Source of the DNA: an uncultured Opitutaceae bacterium
GTDB lineage: Bacteria > Verrucomicrobiota > Verrucomicrobiia > Opitutales > Opitutaceae
Reading direction: 5' to 3'
DNA length: 36,116 bases
Assembly: GCA_903887455.1 (NCBI GenBank)
Contig: CAISPT010000363.1
Span: 1-36,116, forward strand
Part shown: in pieces, positions 8,122-17,656 of the stretch
How positions within the stretch are numbered: the first letter of the stretch is position 1
Layout of the letters: the number at the start of each line of letters is the position of its first letter
Program-made: the position numbers and the translations under genes
Notes under the pieces: generated by a model
The model's database searches: none
What the model saw: the letters and a program-made list of their open reading frames with translations, nothing else
What the model was told of the DNA's origin: nothing

Positions 8122-8403
8122 TCAGTCTTCGAAGCGGAAAATGAACTCGTCCGGCTTGGCGTAGCCGAGCTTCTTCCTGATGACCCTGTCCACGAAGGCC
8201 GGGTCGCTCCGCAGGCGCTCCAAGACCTTCTCCTGGCTGCGCAGCCTCTCCTGCACCTCCGCTAGGCGCGTCCGGTTCAGACGCTCCACCTGCTCCAGGC
8301 GGCTGTACTCCGCGTGGGCATCCATGAAGAGATAGGTTCCCGTGACGCCCAGGCCCGCGAAAAGCAGGAGGTAGAGGCTCAGGATTACTCGGCGCGAATT
8401 CAC
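8122..8403 (-). CDS. FtsB/DivIC-like septum formation initiator
   Basis: This 93-residue bitopic membrane protein has a short cytoplasmic N-terminus, one transmembrane helix (residues ~6-26, VILSLYLLLFAGLGVTGTYL), a predicted coiled coil (~30-65, rich in Leu, Glu and Arg) and a conserved tail with the typical order DPAFVDRVIRKKLGYAKPDE. This layout is that of FtsB/DivIC, which joins FtsL and FtsQ to activate septal peptidoglycan synthesis. The start is GTG. It is first in the minus-strand run leading to the UDP-sugar enzymes and is divergent from the ExeA-like gene, with 121 bases between them for promoters; I could not assign clear -35/-10 boxes there. Confidence 0.83.
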   Translation of the reverse strand: MNSRRVILSLYLLLFAGLGVTGTYLFMDAHAEYSRLEQVERLNRTRLAEVQERLRSQEKVLERLRSDPAFVDRVIRKKLGYAKPDEFIFRFED

Positions 8404-8524
8404 GGAAGTTTGACGCTCATAAACAGCGGCGCATCACCGCTTCGCAATTCTTTTTGAGCGCGGCCCTCGTGAGCGGGTTTTGGCGTGCGTTTTGCCGCGG
8501 GGGCGGGCTTACTTGGCGCCGCAT

Positions 8525-9340
8525 ATGTATCAGAGCTACTACGGATTCAAGGAGATGCCGTTCAACATCACTCCGGATCCGAAATTCCTCTTCCTCAGCC
8601 CCACCCACCAGGAAGCGCTCCAGCACCTCAAGTTCGGGGTCCGGGAGCGGAAGGGGTTCATCGTCCTGATCGGCGAGGTCGGTTGCGGCAAGACGACCCT
8701 CTGCAGGCGGTTCCTGAACGAGCTCGACCCCGCCCACTTCGACACGGCCCTCATCCTGAACCCCCGGGTCACAGAGACCCAGATGCTAAAGGCGATCCTC
8801 GGCGAGCTCGGCGAAACCAAGCTCGCGCGCAGCCAGGTCGACCTCGTCTCGCAGATGAACCGGGTCCTTTTGGACCGGATCCACCAGGGACGCGACATCG
8901 TGCTGATCATCGACGAGGCACAGAACCTCTCGTTTGAGGTGCTCGAGCAGATCCGCCTGCTCTCCAACCTCGAGACCGACAAGCAGAAGCTTCTCCAGAT
9001 TGTCCTCATGGGGCAGCCCGAGCTTAAGGAGGTGCTCGCCCGGGAGGAGCTCCGGCAGCTCCGCCAGCGGATCCTCGTCCACTACGAGCTGAACGCGCTC
9101 ACCCAGAGCGACATGACCCATTACATCCAACACCGCCTCACACTGGCCGGAGGGACTGGACGCCCCTCGTTCACGCCGTGGGCGCTCCGCGCAATCCACC
9201 GGGCGAGCCGGGGCATACCGAGGGTGGTGAACAACCTCTGCGACAAGGCGATGCTTTCGGCGTTCATCCGCGAGTCCGACGAGGTCACCTACTGGGACGC
9301 GAGGCGCGCGGTCAAGGACATGAACAACCTCACCGACTAG
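8525..9340 (+). CDS. ExeA/GspA-like AAA ATPase
   Basis: This 271-residue ATPase has an N-terminal MYQSYYGFKEMPFNITPDP block characteristic of ExeA-type proteins, Walker A GEVGCGKTT (residues 50-58), Walker B VLIIDEAQN (126-134), sensor region LLQIVLMGQPEL and a C-terminal winged region with IPRVVNNLCDKAML. I chose the ATG at 8525 because the family begins with MYxxxYGxxxxPF; an upstream in-frame start at 8480 adds unrelated residues. ExeA/GspA with ExeB/GspB helps insert the type II secretin through peptidoglycan. This version stops after the ATPase domain: the periplasmic peptidoglycan-binding half of Aeromonas ExeA is absent. GspB follows 11 bases downstream. Confidence 0.9.
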   Translation: MYQSYYGFKEMPFNITPDPKFLFLSPTHQEALQHLKFGVRERKGFIVLIGEVGCGKTTLCRRFLNELDPAHFDTALILNPRVTETQMLKAILGELGETKLARSQVDLVSQMNRVLLDRIHQGRDIVLIIDEAQNLSFEVLEQIRLLSNLETDKQKLLQIVLMGQPELKEVLAREELRQLRQRILVHYELNALTQSDMTHYIQHRLTLAGGTGRPSFTPWALRAIHRASRGIPRVVNNLCDKAMLSAFIRESDEVTYWDARRAVKDMNNLTD

Positions 9341-9351
9341 GGCGCCCACCG

Positions 9352-10032
9352 ATGAGCCTGATCAACGACGCCCTAAAGAAAGCGGCCCGCCAGCGTGCCG
9401 AGGAGCAGGCCGACGGCCTCCCCCCGATGCCTGGCGGTGGCCACCGGAGGATCCCGCGGGACCGCGAGCCGATGAAGACGCAGACCCTCGTGCTGATTGG
9501 CGGCGCCGCGCTCGCGCTCATCGTCGTCTCGGCCGTGGTCACTGGGATCTTTGTTTCGGGAAAGCCCGAGCCCAAGCCCGCCCTTGCGCCCGTCACCGTG
9601 GCTCCCGCACCGACCCCGCCGCCCGTGCCGGCCAAGGCCGTTGTCCAGGCGCCGGTGATCTCCCTTCCCCTGGTACAGGCGGCGCCCACAGCCGCACCGA
9701 CCGCGGCGCCTACACCCGTGCCCACGCAGCCGCCGTTGCTCGTGAAGGCGGCGCCGGCCCCGACCCCTGGGCCCGTCGCAAAGGTGGCCGCCGCCCTGCC
9801 GGCGCCGGCCCCGACGGAGAGCCGCAACGACATCATCCAGGGAATCGTGGACCGCTACAGGATCTCCGGGGTGCGGGCCGCCGGCGTCGACAGCAAGGCG
9901 CTTGTGGACGGACACGTCTACAAGGTGAACGAGGTGATCGACCGTACGATCGGCCTGAGACTCGTGAAGGTCGACACCGACCACCTGACCTTCGTTGACG
10001 CCCAGGGCGAGACCTACACGCGGAGCTTCTGA
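9352..10032 (+). CDS. GspB-like general secretion pathway protein
   Basis: This 226-residue protein begins MSLINDALKKAARQRAEE, the amphipathic N-terminal signature of GspB/ExeB partners, which fixes the start at 9352. One transmembrane helix follows (residues ~43-68), then a Pro/Ala-rich periplasmic linker (~70-150) and a C-terminal domain containing RISGVRAAGVDSKALVDGH and VDAQGETY, matching the GspB secretin-interacting domain (PF16537-like). It probably forms an inner-membrane complex with the ATPase encoded just upstream. The gene ends 10 bases from the convergent sugar-transferase stop. Confidence 0.82.
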   Translation: MSLINDALKKAARQRAEEQADGLPPMPGGGHRRIPRDREPMKTQTLVLIGGAALALIVVSAVVTGIFVSGKPEPKPALAPVTVAPAPTPPPVPAKAVVQAPVISLPLVQAAPTAAPTAAPTPVPTQPPLLVKAAPAPTPGPVAKVAAALPAPAPTESRNDIIQGIVDRYRISGVRAAGVDSKALVDGHVYKVNEVIDRTIGLRLVKVDTDHLTFVDAQGETYTRSF

Positions 10033-10042
10033 CCGGGCCCGG

Positions 10043-11470
10043 CTAGAAGGCAGTCTCGGGCGGGTCGATGACCTGCCAGAGGGTCTTCGCCGTGATTTGT
10101 ATGTCCATCCACATCGACCAGTGTGAGATGTAGTAGACGTCCCAGTAGACACGCCGGCGGATCATCTCGTCCATCAGCACCGCGCCCCGGAAGCCCATGC
10201 TCTGAGAGAGCCCCGTGATGCCCGGCTTTACCAAGTTGCGCGTCCTGTAGCCCTGGGTCTGCGAGCGGAACTCCTCGTCCAGGATCGGCATGTACGGGCG
10301 CGGTCCGACGATGCTCATCTCCCCCACGAGCACGTTCCAGAACTGGGGAAACTCGTCCAGGCTCCTGCGGCGCATATAATGGCCAAAGGGAAAGATCCGT
10401 CCGTCCTCAGACATCACCTGCCGGGACTCGTCGGCTGGGCTGGAGCGCACCTCGTACATCGAGCGGAACTTCAGCATGCAGAAAAGCCTGCCCTGCTTTC
10501 CCCTCCTTTCCCTCGCGTGGAACAGCGCCCCCGGGGCCTGTATCCTTTGCATCAGGTAGACCCAGGCGCAGAGCGGGGGCAGCACGAGCACGACCACGGT
10601 CAGCGCGACTGCGATGTCGAAGGCCCGCTTCATCATCCGGTTCAAGGGATCCTCAAGAGGCTCGTCCTGGAGCGTGTAGAAGTGACGTCCCTCCTCGGTC
10701 ACGGGCACCAGAGGCTGCGAGTAGCGTTCCTCGATGTTGCTGTGAATCAGCAGGCGGCAGCCGTGATCGTTGCAGGCCGTGATGACACGGCTCGCCTCCT
10801 GGTCGTTGGCGGGCAGCTCAAGCATGACCACCTGCCCCACCAGCCTCTCCTCAAGGATCCTCGGCAGGTCCGCGAGCGTCCCCAGCCAGGGTAGGCCGAG
10901 ACCGTGGGGGTCCGACGTCGCCGGCTCCGGCGAGAGGAGGCCTACCGGGAAGATGCCGAGGGGCTCCTTGTTAGCCACCCACTCCCCCAGCCGGGAGAAG
11001 GACCCGGGCTTGCCGATAAAGACCGTCGGCAGGCGGTGCCCCTTCTGGAACACGAACCGCGCGAGCCTTGAGGGCAGCCAGGCGTTCATCAGGGCGAGCG
11101 CGCACCAGCACCCCACGAGAAAGAGGCCGAGGAAGAGGCGGCTGATGCCGTGGTCCTGGTTCGCGAACATGAGCGCGAAGAGCAGCATCGCGATCAGCCC
11201 GACCTGCCGCGTCGCAAGCCTTGCGGAGCCCCCGAGGTCGGGCAGGTGGAAGCGCGAAGCCAGGCGCCTCGAGACGTCCCGAGCCGAGAGCGCCATCCCG
11301 CCCGCCACGCAGAGGAAATAGGGGACGAGGTTCTGGAAGCGGTTCATGTGGACGAACGGCACCTGGAAGTTGAGATTCAGGTACGCCCACACCCAGAACA
11401 GCGCCAGGACCATGATGGTCATGATCACCGCGTGAAGGTTGGCCAGCCCTCGTGCCCGCGTGTCGATCAT
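10043..11470 (-). CDS. Polyprenyl-phosphate sugar transferase
   Basis: This 475-residue membrane enzyme has several N-terminal hydrophobic helices (about residues 12-125), a central nucleotide-fold-like region, and a C-terminal bacterial sugar transferase domain (PF02397 type) beginning [20 protein letters not shown]. Catalytic-domain motifs include [34 protein letters not shown] and KPGITGLSQ. Such enzymes (WbaP, WcaJ, EpsL types) load the first sugar 1-phosphate onto undecaprenyl phosphate for exopolysaccharide or O-antigen. I chose the ATG at 11470 because it overlaps the polX stop by four bases (ATGA) and lies just before the first helix; the longer frame to 11629 lies inside polX. No other exopolysaccharide genes are nearby, so this may be an orphan initiator. 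Confidence 0.9.
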   Translation of the reverse strand: MIDTRARGLANLHAVIMTIMVLALFWVWAYLNLNFQVPFVHMNRFQNLVPYFLCVAGGMALSARDVSRRLASRFHLPDLGGSARLATRQVGLIAMLLFALMFANQDHGISRLFLGLFLVGCWCALALMNAWLPSRLARFVFQKGHRLPTVFIGKPGSFSRLGEWVANKEPLGIFPVGLLSPEPATSDPHGLGLPWLGTLADLPRILEERLVGQVVMLELPANDQEASRVITACNDHGCRLLIHSNIEERYSQPLVPVTEEGRHFYTLQDEPLEDPLNRMMKRAFDIAVALTVVVLVLPPLCAWVYLMQRIQAPGALFHARERRGKQGRLFCMLKFRSMYEVRSSPADESRQVMSEDGRIFPFGHYMRRRSLDEFPQFWNVLVGEMSIVGPRPYMPILDEEFRSQTQGYRTRNLVKPGITGLSQSMGFRGAVLMDEMIRRRVYWDVYYISHWSMWMDIQITAKTLWQVIDPPETAF

Positions 11471-13233
11471 CGCCTTGCCCGCTTCGCGGAAAGCCAGGAC
11501 TGCATCTGGCCGAGCGGAAGGGTGTTCACCACGCTTGCCCGCGTGAGCCACCCTTTTCGGGCCGAGTTGATCCCCGCCCTGACGGCACCGAGTCCGGTCG
11601 TGGTGTGGGCATCCGGGTTCACGGAGCACAGGAGTCCGCGCTCGGCCGCACGCCTCCAGTGGCGCCAGTCCATGTCCAGCCGGTAGGGACTCGCATTGAG
11701 CTCGATGACGACGCCGTTGGCGATGGCTGCGTCGATGACCTTCGAAGCGTCGACCCTGTAGCCCTCACGCTCGAGCAGGATGCGACCTGTCAGGTGGCCG
11801 AGCATCGTCGCCCTCGGGTTCTCGACCGCACGGATGATTCTCCGGGTCATCGTCTCCTCGTCCTGAGCAAAGGAGCTGTGCACCGACACCACCACGTAGT
11901 CCAGGCGCGCAAGCAGCGCGTCGTCGAAGTCGAGGGCCCCGTCCGGAAGGATGTCGCACTCGGTTCCGGTGAAGAGGCGCGTGCGGAGCTTTCCGGAGGC
12001 GTTGAGCGCGGCGATGTCCTCGACCTGCTTCAGGAGGCGCTCCTCGGTGAGGCCGTTGGCCTGGCGGCTAGACTTGGAGTGGTCGGCGATCCCGAGGTAT
12101 TCCCATCCGAGGGCCTGCGCCGCCGTCGCCATCTCAAGGAGGGTGTTCCTGCCGTCGCTGGCAGTCGTGTGGTTGTGGAAAGCGCCGCGCAGGTCCCCGA
12201 GTTCGACAAGTTCCGGCAGCTCGCCCTTCTCCGCGGCCTCGATCTCGCCAAGGCCCTCACGCAGCTCCGGCGGGACGAATGAGAGCCCGAGTGCCGCGAA
12301 CACGCCTGCCTCGTCGGGCGCGGCCACGCCCTCGCTCCTCGCAGCCTTTTCCTTGGCTGTGCCCTCCCCCGCCGCGGGCACCAACCCCCACTCGCTAAGG
12401 CTAAGGCCGCGGTCGAGCGCCCGCTGGCGCATCTGGACGTTGTGGTCCTTTGAGCCGGTGAAGTGGTGGAGGGCGAACGCGAACTGCTCCGGGGGCACGA
12501 TCCTGAGGTCGGCCTGGATCCCGCCCTCCAGCCGGACGCTCGCCTTGGTGTCGCCCTTCGCCGTCACCTCGACGACCCCGGGGTTGGAGACAAACCAATC
12601 CACCACGGGCGCGACCTCTCCGGCAGCAACGATGAAATCCAGGTCGCCTACCGTCTCCATGCCCCGCCTAAGGCTACCGGCGATCTCCGCCCGCTTGACG
12701 GCGCCAAGCGACCTAAGGCCCTCGAGGATCGGGGTGGCGACGCCCTCGGCCTCCCACCACAGGTGCCTGCGCGAGTAGGCCTCGCGGTTACGGATCCCGG
12801 CGATGATCTTCTCCTGGGTCTTCTCGCCGAACCCGGCGAGCCCGGCGACCCTGCCTTCCCTGCATGCGGCCTCGAGCGCCGCAACCGAGGACACGCCGAG
12901 CTCCCTCCGAAGGGCCGCGATCTTCTTCGGGCCGAGGCCGGGTATGCCCAGCATTTCAACAAGCCCGGGTTCAACGGAGGCCTTCAGGGTCTCGAAAAAG
13001 GCGAGCTTACCGGTTGAGTGCAGCTCGGTGATCTTTGACGCCAGGGCCTCGCCAATGCCCTTTAGGGTGTCGATCTTGCCCTCGGCCACGAGCTTCTCGA
13101 AATCCTCGTTTTCAAGCGCCTCGATCGCCCGGGCCCCGCCCGAGTAGGCACGGATCTTGAACGGGTTCTCGCCCTTGAGCTCCATCAGGGTCGCGATCTC
13201 GGCGAGGACCTCGGCGATCTCGTTCTTGGTCAT
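11467..13233 (-). CDS. polX: Family X DNA polymerase with PHP domain
   Basis: This 588-residue DNA repair enzyme is built in the usual bacterial order: helix-hairpin-helix N-terminal domain (residues ~1-150, [16 protein letters not shown] and [17 protein letters not shown]), nucleotidyltransferase core with [15 protein letters not shown] (186-200; catalytic D197, D199 and D242), and a C-terminal PHP phosphoesterase domain from ~345 ([30 protein letters not shown]). Metal-binding residues of both active sites look intact, so gap filling and 3'-5' exonuclease activity are both expected. The start at 13233 begins [21 protein letters not shown], as in relatives; an upstream frame to 13446 is an artefact. 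It is coupled by ATGA to the sugar transferase, an odd pairing. Confidence 0.95.
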   Translation of the reverse strand: MTKNEIAEVLAEIATLMELKGENPFKIRAYSGGARAIEALENEDFEKLVAEGKIDTLKGIGEALASKITELHSTGKLAFFETLKASVEPGLVEMLGIPGLGPKKIAALRRELGVSSVAALEAACREGRVAGLAGFGEKTQEKIIAGIRNREAYSRRHLWWEAEGVATPILEGLRSLGAVKRAEIAGSLRRGMETVGDLDFIVAAGEVAPVVDWFVSNPGVVEVTAKGDTKASVRLEGGIQADLRIVPPEQFAFALHHFTGSKDHNVQMRQRALDRGLSLSEWGLVPAAGEGTAKEKAARSEGVAAPDEAGVFAALGLSFVPPELREGLGEIEAAEKGELPELVELGDLRGAFHNHTTASDGRNTLLEMATAAQALGWEYLGIADHSKSSRQANGLTEERLLKQVEDIAALNASGKLRTRLFTGTECDILPDGALDFDDALLARLDYVVVSVHSSFAQDEETMTRRIIRAVENPRATMLGHLTGRILLEREGYRVDASKVIDAAIANGVVIELNASPYRLDMDWRHWRRAAERGLLCSVNPDAHTTTGLGAVRAGINSARKGWLTRASVVNTLPLGQMQSWLSAKRARR

Positions 13234-13284
13234 GGGGGCATTCCAGACGGCCGGGACGGCAAATTCAACGCCGTAAGACGCCCA

Positions 13285-13330
13285 AACCGGCGGCCCTCTG
13301 CGATATTGCCTCCTGGGCCCTTCGCCGGTT
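13285..13330. repeat. Inverted repeat between polX and the thioesterase gene
   Basis: AACCGGCG (13285-13292) pairs perfectly with CGCCGGTT (13323-13330); the stem can extend by GCCC/GGGC (13293-13296 with 13315-13318) across a 4-base bulge, leaving an 18-base loop. It lies in the 123-base space between the divergent polX and thioesterase genes, ending 26 bases before the thioesterase ATG. It could be an operator or a structured leader. No T-tract follows. Confidence 0.35.
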
Positions 13331-13356
13331 CGCTGGTCTAAGGCACTCGCCCACCC

Positions 13357-13764
13357 ATGCCCTTCAACTACCCCAGGACGGCCCACTTCTCGGACACCGA
13401 CGCCGCCGGGGTCGTGTTCTTCGCCAACTACCTGGCTATCTGCCACGAAGGCTACGAGGAGGCGCTCTCGGCATCAGGCGTCGACCTCAACGCGTTCTTC
13501 TCGGACAACGGCGTCGTCGTGCCGATTTCGCGGAGCGAGGCGGAGTACCTGCGCCCGATTAGCTGCGGGGACCGGCTGAGCGTGACGGTCGCCCCGAAGC
13601 GGCTCTCCGAGAATTCTTTTGAGATCCGCTATGAGATAACGCGCCTCGGCCCGCCCGCAAAGTGCGCGGCTCGGGTCCGAACCGAGCACGTCTGCATCGA
13701 CTCGAAGAGCCGCGCCCGGAAGGCGCTGCCGGGCGCCCTGGCCGCATGGGTTGACGGGGGCTAG
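13357..13764 (+). CDS. Hotdog-fold acyl-CoA thioesterase, probably DHNA-CoA thioesterase
   Basis: This 135-residue 4HBT-type protein has the active-site segment [27 protein letters not shown] (two pieces: DTDAAG from residue 13, and the helix after it). The central helix and five strands fit a single hotdog domain. The Asp of DTDAAG is the expected catalytic residue. The sequence resembles the 1,4-dihydroxy-2-naphthoyl-CoA thioesterases of cyanobacteria and the YbgC group. Because the convergent neighbours are menE and menC, a menaquinone role, releasing DHNA from DHNA-CoA, is the best inference; a general acyl-CoA thioesterase is the alternative. Its TAG stop and that of menE are both made by the CTAG at 13761-13764. 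Confidence 0.8.
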   Translation: MPFNYPRTAHFSDTDAAGVVFFANYLAICHEGYEEALSASGVDLNAFFSDNGVVVPISRSEAEYLRPISCGDRLSVTVAPKRLSENSFEIRYEITRLGPPAKCAARVRTEHVCIDSKSRARKALPGALAAWVDGG

Positions 13765-14948
13765 GCTGCCCCCGAGGCCAGACGGGCAAGGCCGGCCCTG
13801 TCGATCTTCCCCTGCTCGTTGCGAGGCCAGGGTGCGACGGCCACGAACCTCTTCGGCCGTTTGTAGGGTTCCAGGTCGGCGAGCACGGCCTCCACGTCGG
13901 CCATCCTGGGGGATCCCGGCGGATGGCAGGCCACCACCATCTCACCCCAATCCGGGTCGGGCACACCGATGACGGTGACGTCCTCAAATTGCCCGCTCCG
14001 CCTGAGCACGGCCTCGACCTCCAGAGGAGACACCTTCTTGCCGCCGGTAACGATCACGCTGTCGCGCCTGCCGAGGACGACCAGACTCATGTCGGCGTTG
14101 AATCCGCCGAGGTCCTCGGTGACCCATGAGCGCTCGGCCGAGCGCCCGGGGAAATATCCCTTGTGGACCGACTCCCCGGAGACCCGGATGACCCCATCAG
14201 AGAATTCGACCGAGGCGTGTGGGAGCGGCTGTCCGCAGCCTCGGACACCGCGCAGAAAGTCCTCGGGCCTTAGCGCCGTGGCCATCGCGGCGGTTTCCGT
14301 CGCCCCATAGCATGGGGAAAGCGGGAGGCGGAGCTCGGCCGCCCGCTCCGTCAATGCGGCCCACGCAGGCCCTCCTCCGACAAAGATGACGCGGAAACGC
14401 CGGAGCCAGTCCACCGTCCCCGGCGCGTCCAGGAGCCGGTTGAGCTGGGTCGGCACAAGGGAGAGGCAGCACTCCGGCGGGAGGGCGGTGGGAAGGCGCC
14501 CCTCTTCGAGGTCCTTCCATGACCAGGGAAGGTACGACCCGCCGGTCATCACGGCCCGCATCCAGGCCATCAGACCGCTCACATGGTGAAGCGGGAGGAC
14601 GCCGAGGCTGTTGACCCGGTCCACGCGAAAGTGCCGCTGGAAGCCGCGCACGGCTGCCTCGAGCGTGCACCCGTCGTGCCGGGCGAACTTGAGGCCCCCG
14701 CCCGATCCCCCGCTCGGGATCATTAGCCACCCCTCGGGGCCCGGCTCGGAAAGGGTCATCAGCCTCGAGAGTTCGCCCCGCTCGCGCTCGCGCCACGACG
14801 GGTTTCCGAGGAAGACATCCCCTCCCGCGGCTATCGCACCGGCGAAGGCGGCCATGAAGGCCGCGGGATCCTCGAGAAAAAGGGCCGTCGGCGAACGACC
14901 CGGGGCCGCTCGAACCCCGAGGAGGGCCGCTAGCTGAGCGCGTTCCAC
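13761..14948 (-). CDS. menE: o-Succinylbenzoate-CoA ligase
   Basis: This 395-residue adenylate-forming enzyme activates o-succinylbenzoate with ATP and CoA in menaquinone synthesis. Motifs: a phosphate loop PSGGSGGGLKFA (residues 78-89), LPLHHVSGLM, the YGATE box (214-218), GRRDSVIVTGGKKVSPLEVE, and a C-terminal GKIDR with the catalytic Lys. It is short for the superfamily, as MenE usually is. The start is uncertain: I prefer the GTG at 14948, which overlaps the end of menC by 19 bases; a longer frame to 15041 would run inside menC and adds basic, unconserved residues. Substrate assignment rests on the fused menC neighbour. Confidence 0.87.
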   Translation of the reverse strand: MERAQLAALLGVRAAPGRSPTALFLEDPAAFMAAFAGAIAAGGDVFLGNPSWRERERGELSRLMTLSEPGPEGWLMIPSGGSGGGLKFARHDGCTLEAAVRGFQRHFRVDRVNSLGVLPLHHVSGLMAWMRAVMTGGSYLPWSWKDLEEGRLPTALPPECCLSLVPTQLNRLLDAPGTVDWLRRFRVIFVGGGPAWAALTERAAELRLPLSPCYGATETAAMATALRPEDFLRGVRGCGQPLPHASVEFSDGVIRVSGESVHKGYFPGRSAERSWVTEDLGGFNADMSLVVLGRRDSVIVTGGKKVSPLEVEAVLRRSGQFEDVTVIGVPDPDWGEMVVACHPPGSPRMADVEAVLADLEPYKRPKRFVAVAPWPRNEQGKIDRAGLARLASGAA

Positions 14949-15973
14949 AGGGCCTCCGGGTTGATGCGGTTTATGTCGCCGGGCGCGATGAAGGGGGACA
15001 CGGGAGGACCGTCGAAGCGCGCGTCCGCAAAGAGCGGCCACACACCAAAGCCGAGCGCCGACCTTGCGCCTGTCCAGGCGAACGCACGGCCGAGGCTTTC
15101 CCTTGCCCCAAGCGCCGTCTCAAGGGCCGAGGAGAACACCACGCGAGCACCGGCGCGAGCGAGACGCTCAAGGGCCTGATCGGGGTCGCCGAGTAGGGAG
15201 GGTTTCACGACAAAGTACCCCTTCCAGCCCCTGTCGAGCCAGCCCCCGAGGTCGGAGTCGCAGACCAAGGACTCGTCGAGAGCCAGCGGGACGGGATAGT
15301 CCGAGGCAAGTCCCAGGAGAGTATCCACAGATCGGGGATCGGAGCCTGCGACGGGCTGCTCGACGAACTCGACGGGCCTTTCCGAGGCGCGCGCCAGCCA
15401 TCGGCCCGCCGTGCGGCGGTCCCAGGCCCCATTGGCGTCGAGCCGAATGAGCGAACCCGCCGGGACCGCGGCGACCAGGTCGTCCAGGATCGCGATCTCG
15501 TCCTCGGCGCGCCCCACCCCGACCTTCCACTTGAAGACACGGAACCCCATCTCCGCTCTCCCCGGCGCCACGGCGAGCGCCGACCTTCCGGCCGGCAGGA
15601 GCGCCGCCACGCTGAGGCTTGGCCCCGGCTGCGCATCCCTTGCCCCGCGTAGGGCGCATGAGATGGCGTTCCGGAGCGAGGGCACCGAGTCGGGCAACGC
15701 TCTAAGCGCCTCCGGCTCAACGCGTGCGCCGATAGCCCGGCACGCGGCCTCGGCCGCATCGACGCTGTCGTCGCCGAACCCGGGGACCGGCGCCGCCTCG
15801 CCATAACCCGCCCTCCCGTCCGCCGCCTCCAGGCGCACGTAGAGGCCTTCCCGCTCAGCCCACAGGCCCCGGGACGTCCGCACCGGATGGCGGAACGCGA
15901 GACGGTACCTGCGGAATTCGAGTAGGAGTTCCAATTTGTTTGCGCTTTGAGTGAACCGCACTACTTGGATCAC
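14930..15973 (-). CDS. menC: o-Succinylbenzoate synthase
   Basis: This 347-residue enolase-superfamily member dehydrates SHCHC to o-succinylbenzoate in menaquinone synthesis. The N-terminal capping domain contains [15 protein letters not shown] and [12 protein letters not shown]. The barrel shows the catalytic KWKVG (KxK), metal ligands in [15 protein letters not shown] and ALDES, and the second lysine in VVKPSLLGD. The start is uncertain: the longest frame begins at GTG 15973, only 8 bases from the divergent guaB ATG, while conserved sequence begins about residue 20. A TTG at 15934 is an alternative that would leave more room for promoters. It is followed by menE with a 19-base overlap. Confidence 0.88.
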   Translation of the reverse strand: MIQVVRFTQSANKLELLLEFRRYRLAFRHPVRTSRGLWAEREGLYVRLEAADGRAGYGEAAPVPGFGDDSVDAAEAACRAIGARVEPEALRALPDSVPSLRNAISCALRGARDAQPGPSLSVAALLPAGRSALAVAPGRAEMGFRVFKWKVGVGRAEDEIAILDDLVAAVPAGSLIRLDANGAWDRRTAGRWLARASERPVEFVEQPVAGSDPRSVDTLLGLASDYPVPLALDESLVCDSDLGGWLDRGWKGYFVVKPSLLGDPDQALERLARAGARVVFSSALETALGARESLGRAFAWTGARSALGFGVWPLFADARFDGPPVSPFIAPGDINRINPEALWNALS

Positions 15974-15981
15974 GGCAACTC

Positions 15982-17556
15982 ATGAGCAAGGTTGCTAAGA
16001 AATCGCAGACCGCGGTCGATGCCAGTTTTTACCTGCCCGCGGACCAATTCTTCCGCGCCAACATCCCCACGGCGCTCACGTTCGATGACGTGACCCTCGC
16101 CACGCTCTACTCGGAGATCCTGCCGAAGGACGCGGACACGTCGACGTCGATATCCGACTCCCTCAGCCTGCAGATGCCGATCATCTCCTCGGACATGGAC
16201 ACGGTGACGGAGATGAGGATGGCTATCGCCATGGCTCTTAACGGGGGCATGGGCCTGATCCACTACAATATGACCCCAAAGGACCAGGTGAAGGAGGTCG
16301 CCCGGGTTAAGCGCCACATTCACGGCCTTATCCAGGACCCGATCACCGTCCTGCCCTCGCACGCGATTGGCGACGTACTGGCGCTCATCGACCAGAAGCA
16401 CTACGGCTTCTCGACGTTCCCTGTCGTCGATGCGGAGGGTGTCCTCTGCGGGCTTCTCTCGGGCAACGTCGTCAAGGAGCGCTACCGTGCCAAGTCCGTC
16501 GCCGACGTCATGACCCCGCGCTCGCAGCTCAAGACGGAACTCCAGTCCGACGTCGCGAAGGACCCGATCAAGGCCGCGGACAAATTTTTCACCGCCAACA
16601 TCGGCATCAACAAGATGCTCGTCGTGGACCGCCAGGGCCGGCTGAAGGGACTGGTCACGGCCTCGGACGTCGAGCGGATCACGGGCGAGATCAAGTCGCG
16701 GAGGAAGCCTGCCCGCGACACCCAGTTTAGGCTTGTGGTCGGGGCTGCGCTCTCCCCCAAGCGGACGCCGTCGGGCGCACTCGACAAGGAGGCTATCCTC
16801 GAGCACGTCGGACACCTTGTCGACGAGCACGTCGACGCCATCGCAGTCTCGACCGCCCACGGCCACACCTCCGGTGTCGGCGAGGTCGTCAAGCTCGTCC
16901 GTGGCGCTTTCCCCTCCCTTACCCTGATCGCTGGCAACGTGACGAGCGCCGAGGGTGTCGAATTCCTCGCCAAGTGCGGGGCCGACGCCATCAAGGTCGG
17001 ACAGGGGCCGGGGTCGATCTGCACGACCCGCATCGTGGCGGGGGTCGGGATCCCTCAGCTGACAGCGCTCTACGTCGCCTCGCAGGCCGCGCGCAGGGCG
17101 GGCGTCCGCCTGCTTTCCGACGGCGGCATCTCCAAGTCTGGGGACATCGTGAAGGCGCTCACGCTCTCTGACGCGGTAATCTGCGGCGGCGTTCTGGCGG
17201 GTTGCCGTGAGGCCCCGGGGGAGATCATGGAAATCGGCGGCAAGGTCTATAAGCAGTACCGCGGCATGGGCTCCTTGGCCGCGATGAAGGCCGGAAGCGC
17301 CGCCCGCTACGGGAGGGACCGGGACGACACGCGAAAGATAGCGGCCGAGGGCATTGAGGCCCTGAAGGAGGTCAGCGGTTCCGTGGACGAGGTGCTAACG
17401 AGCCTGATCAGCGGAGTCCAGAGCGGCATGGGTTACCTCGGGGCCAAGAACCTCGCCGCTCTCAGGCAGAAGGCGCGCTACGCCCGCGTGAGCCCCGCCG
17501 GCCAGAAGGAAGCGGCACCCCACGACGTGGTCGAGGTCTCGACCCGTGCCAACTAG
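15982..17556 (+). CDS. guaB: IMP dehydrogenase
   Basis: This 524-residue enzyme oxidises IMP to XMP, the committed step to GMP. It has an N-terminal barrel part (LTFDDVTLA at 32-40, SSDMDTVTE at 69-77), two CBS domains (~113-235), the catalytic cysteine loop [15 protein letters not shown] (Cys347), the IMP phosphate site [12 protein letters not shown], and the Arg-Tyr dyad R442-Y443 on the flap. CBS domains and the flap distinguish it from GMP reductase. Odd points: the position usually Asp in (V/I)DTAHGH is Ser290, a residue that contacts the NAD ribose in characterised enzymes, and the flap lacks the usual EGxEGxVPY pattern. It is divergent from menC with only 8 bases between starts, so its promoter probably lies within the 5' end of menC. 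Confidence 0.93.
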   Translation: MSKVAKKSQTAVDASFYLPADQFFRANIPTALTFDDVTLATLYSEILPKDADTSTSISDSLSLQMPIISSDMDTVTEMRMAIAMALNGGMGLIHYNMTPKDQVKEVARVKRHIHGLIQDPITVLPSHAIGDVLALIDQKHYGFSTFPVVDAEGVLCGLLSGNVVKERYRAKSVADVMTPRSQLKTELQSDVAKDPIKAADKFFTANIGINKMLVVDRQGRLKGLVTASDVERITGEIKSRRKPARDTQFRLVVGAALSPKRTPSGALDKEAILEHVGHLVDEHVDAIAVSTAHGHTSGVGEVVKLVRGAFPSLTLIAGNVTSAEGVEFLAKCGADAIKVGQGPGSICTTRIVAGVGIPQLTALYVASQAARRAGVRLLSDGGISKSGDIVKALTLSDAVICGGVLAGCREAPGEIMEIGGKVYKQYRGMGSLAAMKAGSAARYGRDRDDTRKIAAEGIEALKEVSGSVDEVLTSLISGVQSGMGYLGAKNLAALRQKARYARVSPAGQKEAAPHDVVEVSTRAN

Positions 17557-17656
17557 GCCGCGTCCGGCCCGTCCAGTTGAGGCTTGCCCTCGGGCTTGGC
17601 CTGCCCTTTTCAATGCCCTGCAACAGGGGTCCATCGCTTCGGTTGCAAAACCCTAA

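Noticed and set aside
13234-13446. Longer N-terminus for PolX
   Set aside because: The extra 71 residues are low complexity and cross the start of the divergent thioesterase gene; homology begins at MTKNE.
15982-17556. GMP reductase instead of IMP dehydrogenase
   Set aside because: Two CBS domains, the Cys loop context and the R442-Y443 flap dyad fit IMP dehydrogenase.
17557-17656. Terminator between guaB and the purA-like gene (CCCTG-CAA-CAGGG at 17616-17628)
   Set aside because: The stem is only 5 bp with a 3-base loop and no T-tract follows.
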